NCBI RefSeq assembly: GCF_032854445.1
Contig: NC_088300.1
Location: forward strand, 35,383,608-35,447,607
DNA length: 64,000 bases
Source: Liolophura sinensis
Taxonomy: Eukaryota; Mollusca; Polyplacophora; Chitonida; Chitonidae
Reading direction: 5' to 3'
The position numbers and the translations under genes are program-made. Positions 11,915 through 24,400 of the stretch are shown in pieces. Under the pieces are notes generated by a model, which ran no database searches, was not told the DNA's origin, and saw only the letters and a list, made by a program, of their open reading frames with translations. The first letter of the stretch is position 1. Every line of letters starts with the position of its first letter.

Positions 11915-12070
11915 TATAGAAATCTTCATTAATTTAAATAAACAGATATCTATATACAACAATGGAGTATTTACAAACCATGCCACACGTAAAGCAGGAC
12001 CAGCCTTCAATGGTGTTACAAGTATGTACATGTTATAAACAAGGGTGGGAAAAAGTCATTTTGCTTTGTC

Positions 12071-15000
12071 TTAATAATACAACTTCAGGTAAGCCAATTT
12101 TCTGTGATATTTCTTCTCTTCTTTTGTACTGTAAAGCTGGAAAATTAAAAGGACAATCCATTCATTAAAAGTTTTTAATATCAAAAAAACACACCAAAAA
12201 AGCAGATAATATTATCAATCATACCACACAATTTCACCACTTTCTGATAATTATCCAGTGGCATAATGTTTTGGATTTTACAAGTGCAATTTGGTTAGTT
12301 TATAATTACACATAAGTTTGGGTTTTCTTTGTGTGCTATACATTTTCTGGCATTTCTTAACAATCTTTGAGTGATGGGTAAAAATTTATTGACATTTCTG
12401 TCTCACTAAAGCATTATTTTGAAGGCATATCAGACAACACACACAATCAAAGTACATGTGCGCTGGTTGAAGTAGTCTTTGTGTTCTCCCCTTCCCCTTT
12501 TATTAATAAGCTATTCCAGTTCAAAAACAAACCAGTATGAAGGTAACTTATGGGGTACCAGCAATACATGTGATGGTACAAACACACTGTAATCTATATC
12601 ATGATTTAACCAGTAAAATTGAAGCTTGACGGGTTTCATTCAATTTGTATGACGAATGTGACATGAACATATTCCTGGTGTGAAATTGAGTGAGGTAGAT
12701 ACGACATCAAGAAATGTAATTTTGCTGCAATGATGTTTAAAACATCTGAGAATACATGTATAGCGTAATTTATAGCTAGCGGCCAGTGATGTGTTCCATA
12801 CCATGTGCTCTTGAGTGATGTTACAATGGACAAAAAACAGATTAAAAGATGTAGTTTGTTTCTGTACGATCCTACAAGATTTGTGAAAGAGGCAGTGAAA
12901 AGTTGTAAATTTTTAACAGGACTACACTTTAGAAAAGCATTCCAGATTATCCAGAGTCTTAAAATATACTTTAAAATGTTAAAGCTTCACAACTGGGTCA
13001 GCTCTTTAACGTGCCATGATTGAATATATGTAAATAGCAACTGTTTACCTTATCTGTGTTTTTCTCAATGGTGCTCTTAACCTGTACATCTGGTAACATG
13101 ATGGGAGCTCCCCCAAAGGACTGGTGCCACTGTACCTGCCGAGAGCACGGGATGTCCTGCTCGTATGTACCTGGCCTGTAACAAACACACCAGGTGTGGT
13201 TAACATACACTTGTTCGAATCTAAACCAATGGAGAACCTCTCCTTTCTGAAGTAAAACAGACCCATACAAGTAGAGAATCTACCATATTATCACAATATA
13301 TGATGTGAAATTACCACCACACCTTACTCAAGTGTCTTTATAGCTGTCTATCACCATTCCACACTGTCCATTACATGTATGATGGCTTGAACTTTTCAGA
13401 CCACTAACCCTGGACCACTGATGTAATCAAATTAAGCTCCGATTTGACTGTTGTTTAATGACAGGAGGTCTGTCAGGTACCAGGGGACTGCTGTGATATT
13501 CTCCATTTATAAAATTGATCATTGTCAATGTGAATATAACAAATAATTCAAGTAAATGCCAAAAAAAAAAAAATTAGTTAAACAAAGAATCAACTAGATT
13601 GATAAATCAATAAATAAATTCAGAAGACTACCCAGAGAAATAAATCCTCTATACAGAATACCCTAATTCTTCTAATTTTTGCAACACGTGGTTTGCTAAT
13701 TGTACTTTTTCAAACAACTGGGACACACATGTAATTCTTTGCTTTAAGGAATACTAATATCTGTCCAAAAAATCAGAAGGATTAGGTAGTGCTGTGAATA
13801 GGTGTACCAGATGACTTACATTCATAGTTGTTACATTTGTTACATACATGTATTTTCAAAATCTCTGCTATGATGTTTGAAAGTACTGGTCACTGAGAAA
13901 TTATTGCAATTGAATAGCATTATCACTTGAAAGGCTTAAGCCATACAGGCAATCTTGGAATATTCCTTGGAAATGTTATCTTCTTACCTAAGAACAACAA
14001 ATCATATCACATCACTTTTTTCACATGTGAGTGGCTTCAGCTGTACATGGCTCATGGACACATACTTTTTGACAATTGCATACCTAATACATGACAAGAT
14101 ACATGTAGCTGTTCCAACAAAAGAAGAGGGCAAGCTAATTCCAGCATTAGAGAGAACTAAGAGTTCACCTAAGAATAAGTGTACTCACCCTGGCATAACC
14201 TCTGTGAGATCCCTCTTGAACACTTGGAATCTGTCTGCAGCCACATTAAATGGTTTGAAGGATTTCGTGAACACCCTGGGCTCAGTACGATCCGTCTGGT
14301 AAGCCATAGGGCTGGGTGTCAAAAACTACAAAGGCATAAACAGAGATTAAATACACATATACAACACCTATACAAATTTTATTAGTGCTCAGACTTGTTT
14401 CATTCTTCAAAGTTGGTAATATAGCTAACAGATCTATGGGTAAGGTATTATGCGCCTTAAACCATTATGGGTAGTCACACTTGTAAGTACTATCTACTGA
14501 CAATGATTGAAAATTTCTTATCAGAATTAAATCTACTGGATTGTCTTATTACAGGACAAGTACAAACATAAATTAATCACCATCTGAACTGAGGAAAGTA
14601 ATCACAGGGAAATACTCACAGCCTTTAGCGGTGGTCCCCTTTTAGCTGTTCTGGCCCCAAGTGTGTAGCCCTTTGTACTGTTGATTTTGTTCTCAATTTG
14701 GTACCAAAAGTTAGTTTTCTGAAACATTCAGTATTTTATTATAGTTTATCTGTTTGACACTCCAAAATGAAACAGTAAATGGCGATACAAAAAAAATGAC
14801 TAGATGACTGACACAGTCGTAAAGAATCACTGGAATAACAAAACAATGCTATGTGAACATGGTAGAAAATGCTTTCTTGATCAACGTTTAGCCATTAGTA
14901 AAGATCAGGTTAAAAAAAAAAAAAAAAAAAACAGATCAAAATTACATACGTCCTCATTTTCATAACATCCAGGTCCTCTGTGTGGTGCCCCTCGGATTGG

Positions 15001-16722
15001 AATAAGTTCATTTCCAAACCGATTGGGTGGCATTTCATGAGGAAACATCTCACGGTTCATTGTGGTGTTGAACGCAACCTTTGGCTTTTTTGAGACTGAA
15101 ATGGAAACATAACTTCAGAATGACTCACTGCAACACAATACATCAAATTTTCAGTCTAATCATTGTTTTTCTTTTTAATTTCTTTTAACTTTAAACAAAC
15201 AACTGTGATGTAAAAGTAAATAAACTAGCTGCCAAGCATGTGTCATTGATGCTTGTCAGTGTGCCATTTCATCACACTTGATTCTATTTGGTCTAACATG
15301 GCTGAACATAAGTAGCGCATACTCAAGCCAAAGAAGATGTATAAGAAAATAATGCTACCATGATTGACAAGAACTTTCACATGAAGTTATGGTAAATGGT
15401 GATTCATTTAATTTTTCAGTATTAACGTTTGCCTGTCTCGTCTGACACCATTGCTGTAAAACTTTTTTGAAAATGATTTCTTATTTGAATGCTAAAGTTC
15501 TGTACAAAACACATACAGACTTGGGCACAGTCTGCCTATTATATTCAAAAGTTTTATAACACCAGCTAAATTGCAACGTTTAGTTTTTGTAAAGCAACTC
15601 ACATTTTACTTTGCTTGTGACTGCAATTAATAGAGTATGCCTCAATATTTGTTGCCACAATAGTTCTCTAAATATCCCTCCATTCCAAATAATATTCTAT
15701 CCCACTATAATGCTGGCCACCATGGTATAGGTGAATTATTCTTGAGTACAACGTAAAACATCAATCATGTCAAAGCGCTAACTCTAACCACCATTCAGTC
15801 CACACCATTATGACTAAGTTTAGATAATTTCACTATGGTAAGCCCATAAAGTAATTTTATATATATGTTTAATAATAAAAGGAAATGTTCTGTTGATTAA
15901 AAAAAAGACAGAATTAATACTGATTGGCTGACAATGGAGACGTCCAGGGGCCCCTTTCAAAAAGCGTACGCAGCGCTGTGAGCATGTAACTTCCATGGCA
16001 ACCAGTGCTTTAGATATAACGCCACCATGGCTGCTACGTGCATTTACGTGCAAATTTACCCCTGGTCACCCTTAAATAAATCTGCCATACCTAAAATTCT
16101 GCTTAGGCTAGACATTGCCTTCAGTAATGACAGAGTCTACTTTTACTCTTGGTCAAAAAATCAATGTAAACATACAAAGTCTATACCTTTAAATCACTGA
16201 GCTATATTAGATGTACATCAGATAGTATATCATACCGGTATATATCTTAAATGAACTAAAATTTCGCCACAAAGGTGCATTTTTAGAGGCAAATAAATGT
16301 CACAATATATTGTGTTCGGTGTCGAAACTTACGATTTTCCAGCAGAATATCACCCCATGCTCCAAGAAAAGCTCAAAACACCTTTCTAAAATTAACAGAA
16401 CTCTCAGACTCAGAATCAGGAAACATGGGGAAACTAGGCGCGGACGAAATTTATAGTCATTTAGAGTATAAAAGTGCATGTACATGATACAGGCTGGGGC
16501 TCCAGCTACCAATTGGTCGGCTTGATTATATATCAACGCAAAAATTAGTCGACAAATGGCAAAATAATACTGATAATCGACTTTCATATATTACCCCCAG
16601 CAACGCCTACACAACAACAACACTGAAGTCAACTGAAATCTGAAATTAGTGTCAGATTATACAAACGATTTTTTTTATATATTTTATTTACTGCATATCA
16701 TACACGTACCGACCGCATCCAT
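12071..16722 (-). CDS. PIFO: Protein pitchfork (ciliary microtubule-associated protein 3)
   Basis: Six coding exons join in phase on the minus strand: 16722-16710, 15095-14950, 14718-14620, 14325-14189, 13175-13049, 12136-12071 (stop TAA), giving 195 aa; human PIFO is about 191 aa. Recognition is by MFPHEMPPNRFGNELIPIRG with APHRGPGCY (residues 21-49), KGYTLGARTA (69-78), FKPFNVAADRF, PGPGTYEQD, and the C-terminal KKYHRKLAYLKLYY. These match the order and wording of vertebrate pitchfork. The family acts at ciliary basal bodies and in cilium disassembly (Aurora A activation), and belongs to a group of microtubule-associated ciliary proteins. The short first exon (13 nt, MDAV) is chosen because its phase and GTACGT donor fit the acceptor at 15095; it is the least certain part. 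It is head-to-head with GTF2H1. Confidence 0.88.
15701..15766 (+). mobile_element. SINE-A 3' fragment
   Basis: Contains CACTATAATGCTGGCCACCA and TATTCTTGAGTACAACGTAA. In PIFO intron 1. Confidence 0.75.
15953..16070. mobile_element. Short repeat related to the 10998-11110 element
   Basis: Begins GGGGCCCCTTTCAAAAAGCG and continues with GCAGCGCTGTG and CCATGG. This parallels the reverse complement of the right half of 10998-11110. The right end is poorly defined. Confidence 0.4.
15989..16002. promoter_or_regulatory. X-box-like (RFX) motif in PIFO intron 1
   Basis: ACTTCCATGGCAAC fits the RYYNYY-N(1-3)-RRNRAC consensus bound by RFX factors at ciliary genes. It lies about 720 bp downstream of the PIFO start codon, inside a probable repeat. 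Short motifs occur by chance, so function is only inferred. Confidence 0.3.
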
Positions 16723-18407
16723 GACTCACAGTGGTTGGAATAAATACACTGTGACACCCAGTCGCAAATTCTGTCCACAACCTTTCACATGATTTCCAAG
16801 AGCAAGGTTTTGAAACAAGAAATACATGTACGACTGTCAGATTTTCAGACGCGCGTGCCACGTTATGTCATCACTGCGCGAGATGGAACAGATGCCAGCG
16901 CCACCATGGACTTTCAGAATTCTCATTAGTTACGTTATTTTTCTCTGGGTTTACGTGATAAAAAGCTGGAATAGCGATCATAGTTCAGATTTACTATACC
17001 TTCCATGTTTGAATCTTGTCCTGGAGAAGCGAAGACAACAAAAGCCGCTGGCATCCACCATGAAATGAGTATGTTGACACACCGTTGCCATGAAGCCAAG
17101 CAGGTGAGGGCCGTAAATGAGTCTGATGTCGTTTTACCAGCCCACTTGAGGATTGTCGTAAAATGTCAGTATCACAGGAAGCAGCGTGATGAGTGGACGT
17201 GTTATAAGTAGCGGTAATAATTATTCGAAAAACGTGTTGAATGAATGTATTTGTGATGAACATTAAGACAAGGAAACTTACAGTTGGCTTTAGTATATGT
17301 TGAAGTTTATCTCAGTCGTTAATGTGGATGTCGTGGAACAGGGAATGGATCGAAATTATCAGTTTTGTTTGCATGGTAACACTAACAGTATATCCTGGGA
17401 TTAAGATAGACGGATGTCTGTCCCAGGTACATCTTATTCTGTTATGAACTTCACATGGCTACAGTGTATCTTAGGACTGTAGAATGATTCAGATGTTTTC
17501 ACTGGGATCTATCAACTAGCAGTCTGTAGCTGAAGCTGAATCCCAGTGGATGTAATAGAGTACAGCATTATGCTTAAAAGTATTACGGTTCTACATGGAC
17601 ATGCATAGTGTTTACATTTTTTTTTCCGGTTTTGGAAACAAGTAACTTAATGTTAGCAGTTTATGTGAAATTTCCAACATCAAATGGAAAGGACGGTCTG
17701 CATCTCCCTTCATTCAAGCCTTCTTTTATCAGCACACAATGGGCCTGCTGTTGGGCCCCTAACTTTACGATGTAGGCCTTCTTGTGATCTGGGTTTGGAG
17801 TGCTTCTAGGTTTTACTTGTGACTGGTGGACAGACTTAAAGATTTGAGCTCAGCAGTCAATAACAATCAAATGAAGTAGATAAAATACCTGTTGGTTGTG
17901 GATGATGGTTTAGACTCCTATAAGCTGGTAAAATAACTGAAGCATTTTTGTCAGAGGTTTATTTGCCTGTCCAGGTACAAAATTTTTCCCTAACAATTCT
18001 GGCAGCCATTACATTTCATGATAAATGAATCTTACGTCTACTGTTTTTCAGATGTAGTGGCACTGTGTAAGTGAAGTTTACTTGCTTAGTTGTACACCTA
18101 ATGGGTCTTACTTTTCTGGTTGATGACAAAAAGACTATTAGTTCATCAAGTACAAAATCATGACATTAAGAAGTTGATTTTTTGTACCATGGCCATGGGC
18201 CAGTGAGTTAGGGTTCCTAATGCTTGTGGGTGTTACATAATGAGTCAGGTCACATTCTTTGGTGGTCAGTGTTTGAATTTTCTATATTTTTGTCTGATCA
18301 TCATCATCACGATCTGTTATTTATATCCCATTTCAAGCTCATTGTGATCTTCTTTCAGATTCATGGTTGTGAGAGATTAGTGAAGACAAGGCAGAACTGC
18401 AGCCATC
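16723..18407. promoter_or_regulatory. Divergent promoter region of PIFO and GTF2H1
   Basis: The two start codons point away from each other across 1.7 kb. CpG-richer sequence lies around 16845-16890. A splice donor AAGCAG|GTGAGG at 17103/17104 and an acceptor ending at 18358 suggest a GTF2H1 5'-UTR exon ending near 17103 and an intron before the coding exon. Transcription starts cannot be placed from sequence alone. Confidence 0.45.
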
Positions 18408-21400
18408 ATGGCTAAATCCTCAGAAGATGTCCTGCTCATCATAAATGATGTGCGATGTAAAAAGACAAGTGGCGCACTCTATATGATGGGAGAGAGGATG
18501 GCTTGGATGCCAGAGAACAAAAACAGTTTCTCCTGTAGCTATATGTATGAAGATATTAAGAGTAAGTGCATGTGGTTCACAGGCACCCTGGGAGTAATTA
18601 TGACCCCTGTAATTATTTGATGTGTACCATAATGCTATTCCTGTCTTTGATCATACAAATGATGCCTGAGTGACATTTGGCCAAAATGAAACCAACATTT
18701 TCAACATCTTTGATTGACTGGTTGTAACAAGTTAAAAATTCTTTAAATGTAATATAGAATCCAGTCATTAAAGAACAAGACAGGACCTGGCTAAAACGTA
18801 TTTCAGTCGAAAGCAGGCTACTGAAGCCTTCTAAAAAGTATCATACTTTAATAGGGCTCAAAATCACCAGCAAACCTGTCCTTAGCCTATGACCAGAACC
18901 AGGAATACCCCGGGAGTACATCTGCAGGCTGTTTAAACGGTGGCTGGATTTCCTTCTGAATGAGATAGCAGGCCTAAGTACTGTATCAACAGTTCAAACA
19001 GTGGAAGAAATATCCTTACATACATTATGTACAATTTTCGAAAAAAAGTTTTTTTATCACTTGGGCCTTCACCATCAAAGTCCACAATTTTTATCTGCCG
19101 TAGGTTTCTGCTTGGAATGCTATACGGAAACTACTTTTGACGTTGGAGAGCTAGAGTAAAGGTGATATCAGCTTGCTCTCGATAATGGAGACGTGCTGAA
19201 GCTGTGTCAAGACGAAGTCTCACTAAACCTTTACTGGGTTGAAAAAAGCTAAAAAAAAATACTTAATGCCTGTTTAACATACTTTGACTGGTAGTTCTTT
19301 AGTGGACATAAACATTAGTGAGGTGTTGTCTTTCACTTTAAATAGCAATTAAATATCAATGAAGAATTATTCTCGTGTGTGCTTAGGTCAGAAGATATCT
19401 CCAGACAGCAGAGACAAAGTACAGTTACAAGTGGTGATGCATGATGGAGGGGCCAACACGTTTCACTTCGCTAACCCCATGGGACGAGATGCACAGAAAC
19501 AGGATAGAGATGGTGTGAAAGAGTTATTACTACAGCTTCTTCCAAAGTTTCGGAGAAAAGTCAGCAGTGAACTGGAAGAGAAAAATCGGTATGTGATTCT
19601 GTCAGTTTTTTTTTGCTTACATGAAAGATTTTTAAAAAGTGTATTTTTTGCTTTTGGAAGCTTAATATTAAGTCACAGTTTCCACAGTTCAGTTTTCATC
19701 AAGAACAACGGATATGCTATAATATTTGCTAAAAAAGCAATAATTTAAAGACACTGTATACATACATGTACTGTATTGTGGTTTTAAACAATCAGTAGAT
19801 GTATTGATTTTTTTGATTGGTCATAAAAGCATCACTCCAAATTTTTTTGTTTGTATGAAGGCAATCAGGTTTATGTGTGGAGGAAACAGGAGTAGACCAC
19901 TGCTCTTTATGGGATACCTGACACACCTCTGGATTAAATGCTGTAGCTGAAGTATTGAGTGCTGGATGAAGGCATGCGATCTCATTGGTCAATTGACTGA
20001 TGGTCACAGCAAGCCAGTTCTTTAACCTTATAACTAATTGCAGTGGAAGTTTTTTGGCTATGCTAGACCAGCTGTCAGAGGCTCAGTCAGCAGGGGCACA
20101 AGTGTAGGGGTGGGTTCAATTCCAGCTCCTGCTGCTTTGGTCGAGTCAAAGATTTTCAGTTATCAGGTAAAGGGTGTTGATTTCGTCTCGACTCTGACCA
20201 GTTTCCTTTAACCAAAAATCTGATTGCTGGTGTACGAGTGTTATGTTCTTGAGTATTCTTTAATACCCTTATCAAATAAAGAAATGTATAAATGTAGTCT
20301 CAGATAACATCAGCTGAGAAGGATATTCACAAGTTACAAATATGTATGAACATGTAAATCCTGCTAGAAATGGTTGGCTGACATGAGTGTTTGTTTTGTT
20401 TGCAGTCTATTTCAGGATGACCCGGTATTATATCAGCTGTACAAAGACTTAGTGGTCAGTCAGATTATCACCTCAGAGGAGTTCTGGAGAAATCGAGCCT
20501 TGGTGAGCTGGAGCGCTTATTTGAAATAAATTGCCAAAACTGAAGTGCACACATATATCAAGGACCTGTTTCTCTAAGGCCTTTTAAAGTTGGGCTTATT
20601 TCCATGTAGCTATACGTCTGTTGCAGTTCTTAACTATGGGGGGCTTCAATGACAGAGGTGGTTAGCATGCCAGCTATAACTGAGGAGCCTTCCACCAATG
20701 CAGTTGCTTTGAGTTCAAGTCCAGCTCATGCTGGCTTCCTCTCTGGCTGCATGTAGGTAGGTCTGCTAGCAACCTGCAATTGGTCGTGGGTTTCCCCCTG
20801 GGCTCTCCCTGGTTTCCTCCTATCATAATGAATAAATAAATTGTTCACTATGGCATTAATCAACGTGTTTTGGCAGTCAGCTATCACACAAAAACTTAGA
20901 ATTGTTTCTGGGAGACAAACTCGCATTTGGAAAAATTATGTGGGTGTTGTTTTTGATATTGTCTGTTGGAAAGAAATGTTTTAGTCATCATTCTTGTTGT
21001 CACCTCTGAAGACGTGTACCAGCTTCTTTGTATTCCATTAAATGTTTTAGAAAGTTTAATGTTAAGTGCTTTTTTTGTGTGTTGAGCAGAAATTGGCATC
21101 ATCTCAACCCAAAGAAGACAGCCAGAAGCAAACTGTGGGAGTGTCGGCTGCTTTTTTGGTAAGCTTTGAAACTCTTAAGGCTATGGTCTCAGTGATTGTG
21201 TTAAAAAACATAATTAAACCATCACCTGATTTTGAGCTGTATTTAACACGGAAATAAATGCATTCTAGCAGTTTGTATAATGTAAACTTTCAAGTAGTAG
21301 TTTTATCATGTTAAAATTTTGGTTAAACACTATGTATTTTTTCTTTTCTTGGGTGACTTTTATACAGGATACATGATTTTTGCCTATTACAGTATTAGCA

Positions 21401-24400
21401 TTGTTCTATACGCACTTCTAGATTTTTGCTTCTTGTTTGATGTGCAGGGCAGGGAAAACTTCCTGTTTTGACAGGATTCGGTTTCTTAGCGCAGCGCTTC
21501 ACAGGTGCAAGTCAAATTCTTTTATGGATGATTTCTCACGTAACTATATCTCTACCATTTTCTTTTTTCAGGCTGACATCAAGCCAGAAACAGATGGCTG
21601 TAATGGGGTGAACTATAATCTAACAGCTGATATCATAGAATCTATATTTAGAACATATCCCATGGGTTAGTAGGTTAATTTTCATTCATCTCAGTAAATT
21701 TCACCATATTGCACCTTAAGTTAAGTATTTTACTTGATTTTTATAGGGCCTCTTTGTGAGCTTTTTTTGTGAAATGTGATTAATTTCTTATCAGCCAAAC
21801 AAGTGTTGACAAAAAAGTGGTGTTTTAAGGCCTTTATTTGCTTCAGAAAGTGCAGTAATTATCCAACCACTAGCCTGATGTTTAGAGCATCCGCCTCGAA
21901 GTCAGAAGACCTTGGATTAAGCCTGGGTCAGTTCAAACGGAACACTTTAAAAATGGTACTTGCCGCTGCCTTTGCTTGGCGCTCACCACTGAGAGGTTAG
22001 GGCAAGGAAATGTGACTGTTTGGCCTGATGACGGTATAAAGTGACTGGGCAGAGTGTCATATCTGGTGTCTTCGTCATGATACTTCAGTGGCCAAAGCGC
22101 TTTGGCCGCATAGGCTTGCCTGCCACAAGAATCCACAGTATATGTACACACACCTAATGACTTGAGGTTGTCATATGACTGCTAATTGTTAAAGTACAAT
22201 ATAAAACCTCAAGCATACATACATACATATACATGCACACGATGAATCATCGATGAGACACACCTTTCATATTATTGTGCTCTACATGTGTGCACGACAC
22301 CTAACATTTTGTTTAACACTGCTTTCCCTGTACTTGCATACAGTAATTAGCCCAGGACTGACAAGACACTATACTGAGTCACCTGTCACAAGGAATGTTT
22401 CACACTCCTAACTGTATGACTGTGCAATGGTGAGTACTTGTCTATGGTACTAGTTGACACAAAAAAAATGGCAATCTCACAATGATATCACACAGTACCT
22501 ATGCACTACATGTTGTTGTCGTATAAGGGAAATATTCTTGAGTACAGCGTAAAACACCAGTCAAATAAATAAATAAATAAATGTTCTGGTTTCCTTTTAC
22601 AGTAAAAAAGAAACATGCTGAAAATGTACCATACAAGATGACAGAAAGTGAATTTTGGACCAATTTTTTCCAGTCACATTATTTTCATCGTGATCGAACC
22701 AGCTTGAGTAAAGATTTATTTTCAGAGTGTGCTAAGAGAGATGATGAAGGTAAGTTGAACTACATACACAGCATATGCCCTTATCAAGTTTTAAATCTCC
22801 ACAAATCGCTTTTCTTAAAAATGTTCATTGCTTCTCTTTACAGTGCATTTTTATAGAATATTCTCCAACCATTTCCACGGCAGAATTCAGGACTTAAGCT
22901 AGTTTGCCTACATACTGGTAATCGCGTTTTCCTCTCCAAAGTCAAATTTGATTGATATTTGGGGCAAGATATTTCTCTATTTGACAAGGTTTATAGTCTA
23001 GGATATTGCTTATGAGTAAGAGTGTAATGTAAATTCAAAATTCAATTCGGATGAATTTGGTTTGTCATAGCAACTGCAGCTGATTGGTCCCCGACCAATG
23101 ATCCTGCCAGTTCAACTGCTTCTGTAGGCCCAAGTTTACTCCACTCATAATGCCTGTGCATCATCCTACACCATGACAAAGTGAAAAATTCATCAATACT
23201 ACATTGAAAGCAATCAAATGCTAGTAAATGAAGTTGAATAACGAAGCAAAAGATACACATTGGGGTGAAATGACAACTGATGAGGATTCCACAAGATAAT
23301 TTGTTACTAAATATTTATAAACCACTTCATATTTTATACTTGAAAGAAAAAACCCACAATCTGCTTCTAGTCATATACTGGTATGTTATGGTAGAAGCAC
23401 AAGAAACATGTACAGGGCCCAGTTGTTCAAAAGTGTATTAGCTAATACTGATATTAAGTCATATTTTAACTTTAAAATTTTAGCCAAACTCAGCAGTCAA
23501 TGCGGTTTTCCAAAGTCAAAATATAATGGCAGCAGTTTTAGCTCATTTTTAATATACTGGTACACAATTTTTTAGGCTAAGTACAAAATTGAAAACTTAG
23601 CTTAAAGTTAAAGTTAAATCTTGTATTAAGTCTTACACCAGTTTTTGAACAACTGGGCCCTGGTCTACCCTAGCTAATTTTGCCTGTACTTAACTGAATT
23701 ATATGTTGTTAAAACATTTCTACTGGAAGTATCTACAATCTCAATTTACTTGTTATCTTACATTTTCTTTTTGATATTTTGCAGATATACGAAAAGAAAT
23801 TTCCAAAACGGTCAATAATTCTCTACTGGATTTAACTCAGTTGAAAGATAACATAACAGATGAGGTAAGTTCTGAGGTACCATACATGTATGTGGAAAAC
23901 GCTTTGGGCTTAATTTACAAGAGTAGATATCCTTATACCTAGAAGCTTGTTGAGATCACCTTTTTGACCAAATACAAGGTTGAGTATGTTTCAAAGGCCT
24001 TATCTTTTAGGTGGCCATTAGGGTATTAGTTAGCTGTATGAATATTCTCACCCCAGCCCTGACTGGTGAGGCCACAAGCTTGAAATTTTCTCGTGCTCCG
24101 TCACCTGTTGCTTCCAGGCCTGTAAATTTGTCACTATCAGGGGCAGGGCGGTTGTGCAAATATTAAATATTAAAAATTAATTGGAAATTTTACAACTTTG
24201 TTTTTACACCGAGTTGTCTATAACCCAAAAACGTCTTCATACAAACCAGAAAACTGAACTGAGCTAAACTGACAGAGACCCTCCTAGTTTTCTTCAACAA
24301 TGTGTTTGACATTTGTATTCTGCAGGAGTTTGGGAAGAATGGAGAAGACGGCAGATCAAGTAATAACTTAGCCAACTTGTCATTGATACGAAGGTTTAAT

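Larger units (their letters stand above)
8406..12070. other. Intergenic spacer between ZC3H11A-like and PIFO 3' ends
   Basis: Convergent spacer. It holds the (TA)n tract, two degraded SINE-A copies, a SINE-B head with a nested inverted-repeat element, and a tandem duplication near 11156-11370. No protein-coding exon could be supported. No clear AATAAA for the left gene was found close to its stop. Confidence 0.7.

Noticed and set aside
13045-13266. Minus-strand frame starting near 13266 as a separate small gene
   Set aside because: The true coding content is the 13175-13049 PIFO exon in another frame, bounded by an acceptor and a donor.
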